64,000 bases of DNA, from contig CAJQUW010001810.1 in NCBI GenBank assembly GCA_907163375.1, positions 186,001-250,000 on the forward strand, written 5' to 3'. Below are positions 1 to 9,847 of this stretch, piece by piece (positions within the stretch are counted from its first letter, which is position 1; the number at the start of each line of letters is the position of its first letter). Below the pieces are notes generated by a model that made no database searches, was not told where the DNA came from, and was given only the letters and a program-made list of their open reading frames with translations. Origin of the DNA: Prostheceraeus crozeri. Lineage: Eukaryota; Platyhelminthes; Polycladida; Euryleptidae. The position numbers were made by a program, and so were the translations under genes.

Positions 1-2316
1 ATTTAGATAAGACAATGGGAAAATCAATGAATATAGAGAGTCACAATTTATTTAAAATTGAGCATCGATGACATGCTTGCATGTGTACATACATACTGCA
101 CAGATTATTCCGACAATTTCTCTGTAAGACTGGGCCGGTCGTATTAAGTGTGGATCATTCAGCTGGATTATGTATTTTAAACAATGAAGTGAATTGTTTA
201 CTTCTTGTCCATGGTTTTATTCAGATACACACTATCGTCATTAATCAACTCTACCAAAGTCCAGTACAAGGTTTAGGAGTTGAGCGTTTCTTAGATATTT
301 TATATTAATCATAGATGTCCCTGATATCACAATGCAGTTCCAACTTTCAAAAGTATACCAAGCACATTTTCTCGCCACTATTGTACAGACCGCTCTTTTG
401 TCAGAAGCACCCATACTCACCTTTTGTTTTAATGGTCCTTTACTTTTTTCGTGTACCCTTATCATAATAAGAATAATAATATCAGTGAATATTTGAAATG
501 GTCTTGATGCAAGCCTATACATGTACACAAAATATCACATGACGCACGGAATACGTAGCGTGACTGATAAACACAAATTGAAGGCAATTTTCTTTGTTAT
601 GCCAAATTATCTTCGAGACACTTTCATCCATTTATATTTAACTACAGTGACGTTTAAAAGGAAGATAAGATCTCATCTGAAAAAGATGGCCCAGTTGTAT
701 AGCCCAGATGTCTGAACGAGAGTCTGAAACTTATGAGGTCGAAAAAAGGACTTCCACAGAATTATATACACCCTATAGTTGCTAAGAATGTGCGCGTCTG
801 CTGAGTTCTACCCAGTTCATCTGCATGTCAGACAGGATATAAAAAAACTAATGGGAGCAGACCGAACTGAGGTTCTGTCGTTAACAGGCTGAAATTCAGC
901 AGGAACATCTTCAATCAAAATATCATCGATACAATGACGATCTCGATTTAATGATCGAGTGATCAGACGCATGGATCAAAGATTTAGCAAGTCAGTTTAT
1001 ACATTCCTGAAGAATGCGCGATCGTGATTCAAAAAAGCAGATGTCTCTAAATCGCTTATCTGGTCGCAGAGAGTTGTTCAAATTTTATAATCCACACGTT
1101 GACAAGGGACGAGAGATAATGGCAGTCAAAGGTCGAAGTAAAAAGCATACTTCTTTCTTTTAAGGTCGACATTCTATTTACTTCAGTAAGATAAGTGCTT
1201 CGTTGTCCTTCGCCTACATATGTGGACCTGTTAAAATAAGTTGACCTAATCAAATTAGATGGAATGCGCCTTATAAAAGTTAATGCTTTTATGTCATCGT
1301 ATCTGCGTATTTTGAAATTCCATTTCTTTAAAAAGTGTATTGCTTAGACCTGCAAAATTGTTTACGCAGCATTCTCATCTAATACGATATTTGGAATCAT
1401 TCTATAGAATCCACTGATGCTTTTTATTTTATATTGGCCATGGCTTGTTTAGAGGAATGATCACCGATCATTGGAATTGGATTCCATTTCATACACTGAA
1501 CTTGATTCAAAATTTGATGATTTTTGCAAAATTAATTGAAATTTATGAGATCATAATTTTCGTTTAAAGCCATTTAGCGCGTGATACTGCCGAGTGCACG
1601 CACGCTTTTGTCAAAATTCTCAGATGCCACTCGACGTCTTTTGAGAATTGCATTTGTGAAATTTGTGGGAATTTGAGAAAATCTTTCGCTTATTCGTTTT
1701 CAATCTGTTTCAAATGCATTCCTAATGCACGAAAATCCACTGAAGCTCAAACTTGGAGAAAATCAGAACATAGTCTGCATAGCTCGCAATTTTGTCTTTG
1801 AACTTTTTATTGTGATACGGAGATATACAAAACGAGCGTCAAAGGGTAAAATTTTATCACGTCCATATTACATGTAATGTGCTTAGAAACTGAGCTTTTA
1901 TTAATTGAACTGTGCTTAGAAGTGTAGAGTTCTAAGATATCAGAAGACTCTGATTCTCTAATTAAAGTTCCGGTCACAAAGTGATGCCAATATTCCTAAT
2001 CATTTCATTTTGAGTTGGTATCAGATCAACATGTGCCCTTAACATTTTGTTGACAGTGTAAGATTGCGATGAAGAGGATATTAGTTGATGAGTGATAGCA
2101 GTATGATGACTGAACTACTAAAAAGTGATGTGATCATTCAAAAGAACATGCGCCAGCTGTGAAATCTAGCATTTTTAGGGATGATTTAGTCATGGGAACA
2201 TCATCAAAATCACAGGGGATAATAGTGATCATGGAGAGTGATAATTAGTCAAATGACTGACAAGATGACAACGGATATCAAAAGGAAATAATCTATTTTT
2301 TGTATAGCATATGATG
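1..2316. other. Anonymous non-coding DNA
   Basis: I see no coding region with a recognisable domain, no RNA gene and no element ends here. Open frames are short, lack conserved motifs and occur on both strands, as expected by chance in AT-rich DNA. A small cluster of related hexamer-like words (GTCGAC, GGTCAAC) near 1.16-1.25 kb is noted but not interpreted. Confidence 0.5.
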
Positions 2317-2443
2317 TATATCATGATAACTATGAAAATTTGTAAATATATAGGTCTCATGTAATTTGTATACGATGGTATGTGATGCACATGCATATCA
2401 TGATCACTCTGTAAATTTGTAAATACGAGTATACATGTCTCAT
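2317..2443. repeat. Imperfect tandem direct repeat of about 50 bp
   Basis: Two copies, 2317-2362 and 2393-2443, share ATATCATGAT, AAATTTGTAAATA and GTCTCATGT in the same order, with small differences and a 30-bp spacer. It looks like a short local duplication in AT-rich DNA with no coding potential. Confidence 0.55.
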
Positions 2444-2723
2444 GTGTTTTTCATTGATGGCAAGCTTTGCGTATGCATATGTTGCACGTGTTATCAACGT
2501 TTCTGTTGTATTTCACAATAGACATTTATGACTTATGCCTTATTCAACTTGAAATGTACGTGGTGAGATCAAAAATGATTTAGACTCGACCAGAAGGAAT
2601 AATGCTACGACTTAGATATTTCACACTGGATGACTAATGGGTATATAGGTAACAAATATCGTATTGATGACTTTCATTGATATTTTTTTCTTTAGCATTT
2701 TTATCGATTTTAAATATTTAGTA

Positions 2724-4148
2724 TTTTTCAGCATTTTAGTTGACTTTTTCCATACATTTCCTTAACTTGCCTTTGAATACATGCCACAAAAGTACAACAG
2801 CTAATCCACAAAATGTTAATTTCAAAAGTGCACTTCTAATCCACAAGATGCTTATTTCAAAAGTAAATACAAGTCATTTCTTCTCAATGTAACCCCCTCA
2901 TTCTCTACACACTTACTCCACCTTTTAGGAAGCTCTCGAAAAGCCTCATGGAAAAAGTCTCTGCTTCTGGAATTGAAAAATTCCATCACTGCATCTTTCA
3001 CATCCTCACTATTAACAAAACGCTCTCCCTTGAGATGATGCTTTAGATAGCGGAATAAGTAATAGTCACTTGGAGCTAAGTCGGGGGTTGTATGGGGGAT
3101 GAGGAAGCACATGAAAGTCTGAGTCTTCAATTGCAGTTGTAGTGGTAGCTGCAGTGTGGATGGGCGCGTTGTCGTGTAGTAGATAAAGATTGTGGTTGCG
3201 GGGTTTTCGAACATTTTGACGAGCTTTACGATGTTGCTCACAGTAGTACTCGGCATTCAGTCGCTGATGTCGGTCGGCGAAATCCATATGAACAATGCCG
3301 CAGCTGTTCCAGAAGATTGTCAGCATCAAGCATCTTCGATGGTTGGTCCCACTGCGTAGTTTCCGAGTTGCTGACTCTCCAGGAAGTTTGAATTTTTTGG
3401 AAGACCGTCGATCCTCAGGCAAATACAGTGATAACGGTGTCTCGTCCTCCGTAATGATGTTGCTTAGGAAGGCATCACCCAAACTCTGATGAAGATCGAT
3501 CAATTGATTGCAGCACTGAAGCCGACGGTCGCACATCTCAGAAGTTAGAAAGTAGGGAACAAATCTTGAACACAGTTTCCTGATGCCCATTTCGGAAAGA
3601 AGATTTACAACACTACCGAAAGACACGTTCAGTTTTTCTGCAAGCTCTTTCTTAGCGATTCTCCGATCTTCATACACAATCCTCTTCAACTTGTCTTGGT
3701 GGTCATCCCCGATCGCAATAGGTCTTCCTGTGGACTTGCCATCCGTTACATCCAGCCTTCCAGATTGAAACTCCTTGATCCAGTTATAGACGGTGGCTCT
3801 ACATGGTGCCTCATCACCATAGGCAGCAGAAAGTCCGGATATTATGGATTGGTTATTGTAATGACGGAGTAAAAGAAACCGAATAACACTTCGATACTCA
3901 ACCGCTGGAAGCATTGTCTTGAAATGAATGCGAATCTTGTCTTTCTGTGGAATGCGACTGACCTTTGAACAAAACTCACACTCGGTACCGTTCGTGATTG
4001 TTATAACAATCAAAACAACTGAATACGTTGATGAATACAACTCAGACCCATTTGAAGTTTATGCAAGTCATGTTCGAAGTAAATATATCGGTCAAAATAC
4101 TTTCAAGAAAGGAAATGTATGGAAAAAGTCAACTAAAATGCTGAAAAA
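2724..4148 (-). mobile_element. mariner DNA transposon with TA target sites
   Basis: The ends form TIRs of about 40 bp, 2724-2763 and 4109-4148, starting TTTTTCAGCATTTTAGTTGA and reading inward. Each end is flanked by TA (2722-2723 and 4149-4150), the target duplication of Tc1/mariner elements. Total length is about 1.43 kb, normal for mariner. One transposase gene lies inside on the minus strand. Because both TIRs match almost perfectly, the insertion is probably fairly young, although the transposase carries a frameshift. Confidence 0.92.
2852..3914 (-). pseudogene. mariner transposase, frameshifted
   Basis: This encodes a cut-and-paste transposase of the mariner family (Tc1/mariner superfamily). 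From the start at 3914 (MLPAVEYRS) there is an HTH-type N-terminal region with SAAYGDEAPCRATVYNWIKEF and a second HTH (ELAEKLNVSFGSV), then the catalytic triad: Asp in ITEDETP, Asp in LLHDNAPIHTA (3171-3173) and Asp in LAPSDYYLF (3065-3067). The spacing of the last two is 34 residues, giving the DD34D signature of mariner. The first two thirds and the last third are in different frames; the change lies between about 3070 and 3120, equal to one base. An upstream in-frame extension to 4040 runs into the 5' UTR and TIR side and is not expected to be coding. In the first catalytic block EDETP replaces the usual GDETW. Otherwise the gene is nearly full length (about 350 residues). Confidence 0.88.
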
Positions 4149-4150
4149 TA

Positions 4151-4805
4151 TGGCTCGCTCGAGTGTAAAATGGACGAGACTTTGAAAATGTGTGCCAATC
4201 CTCTAAAAAGTGAAACGAAAGACGAGTGCTATATATTCAGCGAACTAATCGCTGAAGGACTCAGTCAATGCCTGTGGAATTGCGCCGCTTCGCTATGCTC
4301 AAACATCAAGAGCTTCAATACATTACTCAGCAAGGATTTATAGTTCCGCCAAACGTGCGCCTACGCATGTCACAGCAAAAGTGTTCGACGGTTACAACAC
4401 AACAATAACATGCTACAGCACCAGCAGGTGCAATTACAAGTGGACTTTCATTGACTCAATTATATGAGCCATCTTTTGAGTCTGCTCAGAGTTACCTAAA
4501 GTTTTGAATTTTATGTGATAGATGTTTCTTGGATCAAACAGTCTTTTCGTTAGTAAATTCAATTTGCATCAGTCAACATAAAATGGAACTGATATCGTTA
4601 AATTAATGAAACGTTTTATCGATTAATTAATTTAATTAAAATAATTAATAAATAATCACTTCTTCGTACACCCAATCTATCTAATGATGAATTAACTAAA
4701 ATTCAAAATATCGTAGTATTAAAACAACACTAGATGAGATGACCGTTATTATTTACGAACTATTTCGCACATAGATAATTATATAGCAATGCAGTCATCA
4801 CATCA
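4151..4805. other. AT-rich spacer, no gene seen
   Basis: Between the mariner and the Harbinger cluster I see no coding region. The part near 4.60-4.66 kb is almost pure A/T (TTAATTAA-type words). Confidence 0.5.
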
Positions 4806-5291
4806 GATAAAATTCTGCCATGGTACAGCACCTGCAGGAGTAAGAAAAAAATCAGCAATTCATCTCTGAGCGAGATGAGCTCATGTGCCGACATATTCTA
4901 TCCAAGACGATCAATTTCAGAGACGCCTGATGTATTATCCTCTCCAGCGCCCAGGAATAAGCAAACCGTCAAGCCGTCACGTTAAACTGAATCAGGTGTT
5001 AGGTAATTAAGATTTCCGTCATTCACATTAGAATTCTCAATTCGCAAAAATTGTGCAAAACAGAAGCTGCTTTTACAAAAGTTTCACAATTATCGATGTC
5101 GCAATTGATCGGGCGACCAAACAATCTCCATCTCGCACACCAAAACTGTTTTCAATCAAACGCCGTGCACGTGACAGGCGATAGTTACAGTACATATATT
5201 TTTTCTCGATACGGTAGTGAAGATCGTTCACGAGAGGGAAAAGGACGCATCAAATATTTTTTAATGGGAAAGCTTCGTCACCGATTATTAC
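4806..5291 (+). repeat. Left arm of a Harbinger inverted repeat
   Basis: This arm is the reverse complement of 6320-6777. It starts GATAAAATTCTGCC and ends CCGATTATTAC. It holds the third catalytic block of the ALP1-like transposase (minus strand) and a short conserved plus-strand frame. The two arms differ by a block near 5161-5195 that is present here and replaced in the other arm, plus point changes. Confidence 0.9.
4838..4985 (+). pseudogene. Conserved C-terminal frame, Harbinger accessory protein candidate
   Basis: A frame running from just after CACCTGCAG (a plausible 3' splice site) to TAA at 4983-4985 encodes about 49 residues, SRKKISNSSLSEMSSCADIF and on to APRNKQTVKPSR. The same frame is preserved in the other arm (6598-6745, minus strand) with only a few substitutions. 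It runs convergent to the transposase, which is where PIF/Harbinger elements often keep their second, Myb/MADF-like gene. I do not recognise a Myb/SANT motif in this short piece, so identity is only a suggestion. Confidence 0.35.
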
Positions 5292-5993
5292 ATAAGGAAG
5301 CTCAACTTCAGTTTCACTCAGTCGTTCAGCTGGCGGGATGTTGATAGTATTATCTTCCAAATTGCGTAGAAGGTCAGAGTTTCTGAAAACTCCAGCATCC
5401 CCTTCACGCCCACCACTGCCAACAATTACATACGTAAGCACATACCGTGAGTCGCACATTGCTAATACGAGTGTGCTAAATCTGTGTTTATAATTATAAA
5501 ATTCGGATCCTGAAGATTTCGGTCACTGAACGTGGAAATGTTTGCCGTCGATAGCCCCTATACAATGGGGAAAGTTTCAATAATCATCCGCGATTTCAGT
5601 CTTCCTGAGTAGATGGGTATGTAATGTATTTAATGGCCATAACACACATAGCCTCTCCCGTCTCTCGTAGAATGCAGCTGATTTAATCGACCGCGACGAA
5701 ATCGAAGAGATAAATCCATTTGTGAACATCCAGCATAAATGCACCAAAAATATAGTTAGTCGCTCTTCAGGGAACACTGGCTCTCTGAAAGAATTCTTTT
5801 TTAAATGATCACGAAGAAGTGACAACAGATGATCGAATTGCGAAGGAAACATGCGAAAATATAGGAAATATATCTCCTTGTCATTTTCACGTAAATGGTG
5901 AATTAAAGTCACAAATTCACTGTATTCTTCACGTAAATGACACGCTGACCGTATCCACCATCGACGTTGTTTCCTGCGATATTTTTTTCTCAT
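5070..5993 (-). pseudogene. PIF/Harbinger transposase, ALP1-like, decayed
   Basis: This is a DDE transposase of the HARBI1/ALP1 type. Reading leftward it has the N-terminal RRWWIRSACHLREEYSEF and YFLYFRMFPSQFDHLLSLL (family: YFNYLRMTPELFDELL), then GAIDGKH with the first Asp at 5547-5549, the GREGDAGVFRNSDLLRNLED segment, IIGDEAFPLK with the second Asp at 5277-5279, and NYRLSRARRLIENSFG with the Glu at 5151-5153. All three catalytic residues are present and in one frame. Two faults interrupt it: an in-frame TGA just before NFPHCIGAIDGKH, where the family has Trp, and a stretch of about 80 bases (5190-5270) that is one base out of frame after an A-run. The hydrophobic N-terminal extension upstream of 5993 is probably not part of the protein. 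Confidence 0.85.
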
Positions 5994-6132
5994 CACATAC
6001 ACTTGTCGCAATACCGTAAGAACTAGAAAAAGAATCCATAATTCGAATGCAACAGTCGAACAACCATCAAACAACTGAGAAGTACAGACACAAACACATA
6101 CCTTTATGAACAACTTCTTTACCTCTGTGAAA

Positions 6133-6180
6133 CCATGGATTCCTTAATAGTGGTGGCCACTACTATTAAGGAATCCATGG
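6133..6180. repeat. 48-bp near-perfect palindrome
   Basis: CCATGGATTCCTTAATAGTG pairs with its mirror half around a central TGGCCA; only one base pair is mismatched. A second copy with one further change is at 6820-6865. Both sit at junctions of the Harbinger duplication. Confidence 0.9.
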
Positions 6181-6319
6181 TGAAACATATTCGATGAATC
6201 ATTCCCTTTCTGTGAGTCTGTAAAACAGACACACCAGGTTGATTACAACAACCGCTTTGATTAACTCACATGCATGTTTTGTTCCTTTTAGCCGGATATT
6301 GCGTAAAATTGGAAACCGG
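6133..6319 (+). repeat. Direct duplication of the Harbinger transposase 3' end (copy 1)
   Basis: This is about 187 bp and almost identical to 6822-7005. It includes the palindrome and, on the minus strand, the last 39 codons of the HARBI1-like transposase (from FPILRNIRLKGT to YRLTERE). Here those codons have no upstream gene, so this copy is a detached tail. It ends at GGAAACCGG, exactly where the right inverted arm begins. Confidence 0.9.
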
Positions 6320-6777
6320 GTAATAATCGGTGACGAAGCTTTCCCATTAAAAAATATTTGATGCGTCCTTTTCCCTCTCGTGAACGATCTTCACTACCGT
6401 ATCGAGAAAAAATATTTCTTCGTTTGATTGAAAACAGTTTTGGTGTGCGAGATGGAGATTGTTTGGTCGCCCGATCAATTGCGACATCGATAATTGTGAA
6501 ACTTTTGTAAAAGCAGCTTCTGTTTTGCACAATTTTTGCGAATTGAGAATTCTAATGTGAATGACGGAAATCTTAATTACCTAACACCTGATTCAGTTTA
6601 ATGTGACGGCTTGACGGTTTGCTTATTCCTGGGCGCTGGAGAGGATAATACATCAGGCATCTCTGAAATTGATCGTCTTGGATAGAATATGTCGGTACAT
6701 GAGCTCATCTCGCTCAGAGATGAATTGCTGATTTTTTTCTTACTCCTGTAGGTGCTGTACCATGGCAGAATTTTATC
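6320..6777 (-). repeat. Right arm of the Harbinger inverted repeat
   Basis: Reverse complement of 4806-5291. On the plus strand it carries the IIGDEAFPLK catalytic block and IENSFGVRDGD of the ALP1-like transposase, but the intervening YRLSRARR segment is missing, so this copy cannot encode the full catalytic core. Confidence 0.9.
6598..6745 (-). pseudogene. Second copy of the conserved Harbinger C-terminal frame
   Basis: Mirror copy of the 4838-4985 frame, ending in TVKPSH and a stop at 6598. An open frame continues upstream to 6918 through unrelated palindrome and tail sequence, so that extension is probably spurious. Preservation of the frame in both copies may reflect recent duplication rather than selection. 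Confidence 0.35.
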
Positions 6778-6819
6778 CTTAATATGGATAAAACATGGAT
6801 ATATATAAGGAATCCTTAA

Positions 6820-7005
6820 CATGGATTCCTTAATAGTGGTGGCCACTACTATTAAAGAATCCATGGTGAAACATATTCGATGAATCATTCCCTTTCTGTG
6901 AGTCTGTAAAACAGACACACCAGGTTGATTACAACAACCGCTTTGATTAACTCACATGCATGTTTTGTTCCTTTTAGCCGGATATTGCGTAAAATTGGAA
7001 ACCGG
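6820..7005 (+). repeat. Direct duplication, parent copy with palindrome
   Basis: 6822-7005 matches 6133-6319. This copy is continuous with the full transposase gene that extends to 7742, so it is the likely source. It contains the second near-perfect palindrome (6820-6865). Confidence 0.88.
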
Positions 7006-7742
7006 TTCTTCATTATACCGAAAGTTCTCTCGACAATTGAGCGACTAGATTTATGCGCATCATTGAATGAATCTTGAGCACCAACTACATGGCCTTGGAG
7101 AGGCGGCATAAGCCAATCATTACAAGGGTAAATTGAATCCCCAAGAATAACGGCTCCAGGATATGGCCTCCAACCATTGCTTTCGAAGGTATGAAATAAG
7201 GACGATCGCCTCATTACATTAAGTGAATGGCCTTCCTTATGTCTATCAACATACTGATGTTCAAATATACTGGGCGCTGTAATTGGAATAAGTGTGCCAT
7301 CCACCACATCGCATACACATGGCATGCCTCCAGCTTGAGAAAAATCAATCGATAAAGTTTGTGGGTTATTTGACGGCCATTTCACTGTTTCTTCAAACAG
7401 CTCAAGGACGATAGCGTCAACAACTCGTTTAACCATTTGGCACATACTCGCTTCCGACGGACCATGTGCATCTCTCAAAACATGATAGACTGAGTTGGTG
7501 GTGAAATATCTTATCACACAAAGAAGTTGCTGGCGAGCACTAATCGCTTCACTCCGTTCAGTTGATGGCTCCAAATACTTTTTGAGACGTTTTAGGAGAA
7601 ACTCAAATGTAGCTGGTTGCAATCGAAACCGCTGCTTCCAGTCATCATCTTTCTTGAAAAGACGACGATCATGAAAGATGCATGTTTTACGCCGACCTCT
7701 ATTTAATCCTTGCATGTCGATAACCGGATCAAAACCGTCCAT
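6885..7742 (-). pseudogene. HARBI1-like PIF/Harbinger transposase with an internal deletion
   Basis: This is an uninterrupted 285-residue frame encoding a DDE_Tnp_4 transposase, which excises and reinserts the element together with a Myb-like partner. Visible features are the basic N-terminus (RRKTCIFHDRRLFKK, a likely nuclear signal), RLQPATFEFLLKRL, the helix-turn-helix-like QQLLCVIRYFTTNSVYHVLRD, CDVVDGTLIPI (Asp148), ILGDSIYP (Asp202) and RSIVERTFGIMKNRFPIL (Glu238). The protein is shorter than the family's usual 350 or so residues. The block between HSLNVM and RRSSLFHTF, where HARBI1 proteins have about 25 residues including the RWPGSVHD segment, is missing. The frame is open across the gap, so the deletion is in phase and the enzyme is probably inactive. 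It is a different subfamily from the neighbouring ALP1-like gene. Confidence 0.88.
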
Positions 7743-7847
7743 TTCACAGATCTACTCTCCTTCGAAGGGCTGTCACTTAAAGGCTACAGACTGGCACAAC
7801 GTCACAGTGTAATTTGTTTGATAAAACAGAAATCACCGAATTCTGTT

Positions 7848-7965
7848 TACAGATTTACAGATTGCAGGCTTCTTTTACAGCTTACAGATTACAGAAACAG
7901 GAGCTGTGATTGATAAAATGAAATTTTTACAGTTGTATCCTACAGATTTACAATTTACAGAAACT
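7848..7965. repeat. Cluster of TTACAG words at the Harbinger edge
   Basis: About ten copies of TTACAG or TTTACAG in 118 bp, on the plus strand, upstream of the HARBI1-like transposase. Sub-terminal arrays of short direct repeats near a transposase 5' end are common in PIF/Harbinger elements and may be transposase-binding sites; that role is inferred. Confidence 0.6.
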
Positions 7966-7985
7966 GTAGTTTAGTAAAATTGGCC

Positions 7986-8444
7986 CCAGGTCTGTGTTTA
8001 CAGAGAGATGCTTTGTGTTGTAAATACAGACGGATGTGAACCGGCCACTTTCAAGTAGCAAAGAAGAGGAAGAGGCTATAAATCAAAAGAAAGCAGTTGA
8101 AATAATTTTTGGTCAGCCGATGCGGACCGATTCAAACTTTTCTTGAATCGAATTGAATCTCGAAGTTTCATAGGTCCATTATATGTATTGCATATATCCT
8201 GTATGAATAGCCCAGAGATATTGAAATCAAGAAACAGTGTTGACGTGAGCACGACATGCTTCAGCAATTCCTTGCCTAGCACCAGGGGAAACTTTAAAAA
8301 GTGGGTAGGGGAGAGTCTTTAAATATAAAGCCACAGAAGTCATCGCATTAAAATCACTAGCCATGAAGCTACAAAATCAACTGTAAAGTCTCTTGCAAAG
8401 CAGATAAATAGCTGCCACAATCAATCAGAACAGTAAATTACAGA
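7986..8444. other. Spacer, no gene seen
   Basis: No recognisable coding region or repeat end was found between the Harbinger edge and the Penelope-like fragment. Confidence 0.45.
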
Positions 8445-8960
8445 TCTAAAAATGTGTTGACGGAGCTTGCGCCCTTTCATTTATGACAGTGCTAAATTCG
8501 GAATTCTTAATTAAAATCGACTCCAGAAATCTAGGATATTCAGTATATGCAACGATTTTAAAAGTTCTCTTTCTTTGGGGGATGAATCTGTATACTTACT
8601 TCTGTAGGGGTCGGATAAGCATTCAAATGTTCATTGATTGTAGTAATAAAATGACGGACAGACCTGCCCACGTAACACTTCGTAACACGTCGTAGTGATC
8701 ACGGGTGTACTTCTACACAACATTGCCTTTTAAATCGGGCAATGCTTGTTTCCAGGGTTTTAAAAAAATTACGAATTTTGATGTTAGGTGGTAAAAGCTT
8801 ATCAATATATATGACACGCAACAGTAGATTCTGTTCACTCTCAGCAATGAATGGTAAGCTCCAAGTAATAAATCTCTGGTCATCATCAGTGGCGTGTTCA
8901 ACATTGCTGGTTTTGTGCCTTTCCCTAACCTTTTCTGTTATAAATTGGCTATAATAGTCT
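8445..8960 (-). mobile_element. Penelope-like element, 3' fragment with GIY-YIG endonuclease
   Basis: On the minus strand the translation gives WSLPFIAESEQNLLLRV and LPPNIKIRNFFKTLE, then GNVV-KYTRDHYDV, CYVGRSVRHFITTINEHLNA (the GIY-YIG core; family pattern C-YVG-T-RH---RI-EHL) and YTEYPRFLESILIKNSEFST. That order, the linker after the reverse transcriptase followed by GIY-YIG and the LESILIK tail, is the C-terminus of Penelope-like retroelements. There is at least one frame change and one stop (TAG in place of the Tyr codon of VVYKYT), and the reverse transcriptase itself is not seen. It is a dead 5'-truncated copy of about 0.5 kb. Confidence 0.75.
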
Positions 8961-8989
8961 TGTCTGAAACACCATTTTTTTGAAAAAGA

Positions 8990-9233
8990 AAATGAATCCC
9001 GAGGGCTCAGTCCTAGGATCGTATCTCTTTGGTTATTTTATTGGTCAACTTTGAATTGCAAATAACAGTGACTTTCGTCTTATCAAATATGCTGACGATC
9101 TAATGTTGATTGAAATGGTTTCAAAGTATGATAAAATCATCCCTAATATTTTGTATGACATCAAAGTTTGGCCAGAGAGGATGATGAAATGACATTAAAT
9201 AGCAGGGAAAGTACGCAAATTGAAGTAGTCGAT
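8990..9233 (+). mobile_element. LINE reverse transcriptase fragment, left of the Polinton
   Basis: The frame NPEGSVLGSYLFGYFIGQL followed by LIKYADDLMLIEMVSKY matches the P-QGS-LG-LF--YI--L and KYADD motifs of non-LTR retrotransposon reverse transcriptases, closest in feel to the CR1/L2/Jockey-type copy at 61-63.7 kb. The piece continues to the Polinton insertion site. Two in-frame stops (after IGQL and after PERMMK) show it was already decayed. The rest of the same LINE resumes at 26948. Confidence 0.75.
9228..9233. repeat. Polinton target-site duplication, left copy
   Basis: GTCGAT directly abuts the left terminus. The right copy is GTCGGT at 26942-26947, one mismatch. Polintons make 6-bp duplications. 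Confidence 0.88.
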
Positions 9234-9847
9234 AGTAATGGGCAAAAGACCGTTCCAAGACACCATAAAATTCAAAAAAATAGTATCTTTAAAAACGACA
9301 TAAATTCGTGAATTTTGACCCTTTTTCAGGTTTTTAAGACCTAAATTCATAAATTTAGACCATTTAAAAAGTACCATTTTTTGAAAAATCGGTATTTTTA
9401 AAAACGACTAAATTCATGAATTTTGTTCATTTTTTCAGGTTATGAAGACCTAAATTCATAAATTTAGGCGTTTTTAAAAATACCCAATTTTTCAAATTTT
9501 TCAAAATCTCAAATTTGAGAATTACAATTTTACACCCGCCCTTAAAATCATGACCGTTCCAGGACACCGAAAAAATCATAAAAGTTAAGAATCTCAAAAT
9601 TTGAGAATTACAATTTTACACCCGCCCTTAAAATCATGACCGTTCCAGGACACCGAAAATCATAAAAGTTGAGAATTTCAAATTCATGAATTTTATCCAT
9701 TTTTCAGGTTTTTAAAATATGAGATAACTAAAATTATGTGACTAAAAATATTTGAAGGAATTGGCATATTCTTAACAATAAGTTTAGGTACTTTAACAAT
9801 TGTTATATCTTCAGGTGTTTTAGTAATTCCTGTTGTTGCTACTGCTT
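9234..9847 (+). repeat. Polinton left terminal inverted repeat
   Basis: It matches the right arm (26047-26941) in reverse complement from the outermost base. The arm contains ATTCATGAATTT-type palindromic words and two tandem units of about 86 bp containing ACACCCGCCCTTAAAATCAT. The innermost part corresponds to part of the membrane-protein gene found in the right arm. The two arms are of unequal length. Confidence 0.92.
9506..9675 (+). repeat. Tandem 86-bp units inside the left TIR
   Basis: Two consecutive units each hold TCTCAAA-TTTGAGAATTAC, ACACCCGCCCTTAAAATCAT and GACCGTTCCAGGACACCG. The right TIR has about three such units (26430-26680). The GACCGTT-C-GGACACC word also occurs at the very terminus, so it may be a binding site for a terminal protein or the integrase; that is an inference. 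Confidence 0.8.

Larger units (their letters stand above)
4806..7985 (-). mobile_element. Rearranged PIF/Harbinger transposon cluster
   Basis: Two distinct PIF/Harbinger transposase genes, both reading leftward (5070-5993 and 6885-7742), lie in a segment built from inverted arms (4806-5291 and 6320-6777) and a direct duplication (6133-6319 and 6822-7005). This suggests a Harbinger element was inserted into or recombined with another and part of it was then duplicated in reverse. I did not find a matching pair of outer TIRs or a 3-bp target duplication; the right end may be near 7.98 kb, after a run of TTACAG words and CTAAAATTGGCCCC-like sequence. Boundaries are therefore approximate. Confidence 0.75.

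Noticed and set aside
6888-7742. HARBI1 host gene rather than transposon
   Set aside because: The internal in-phase deletion, the neighbouring duplication of its own 3' end and the repeat context point to a transposon copy, not the single-copy HARBI1 orthologue.
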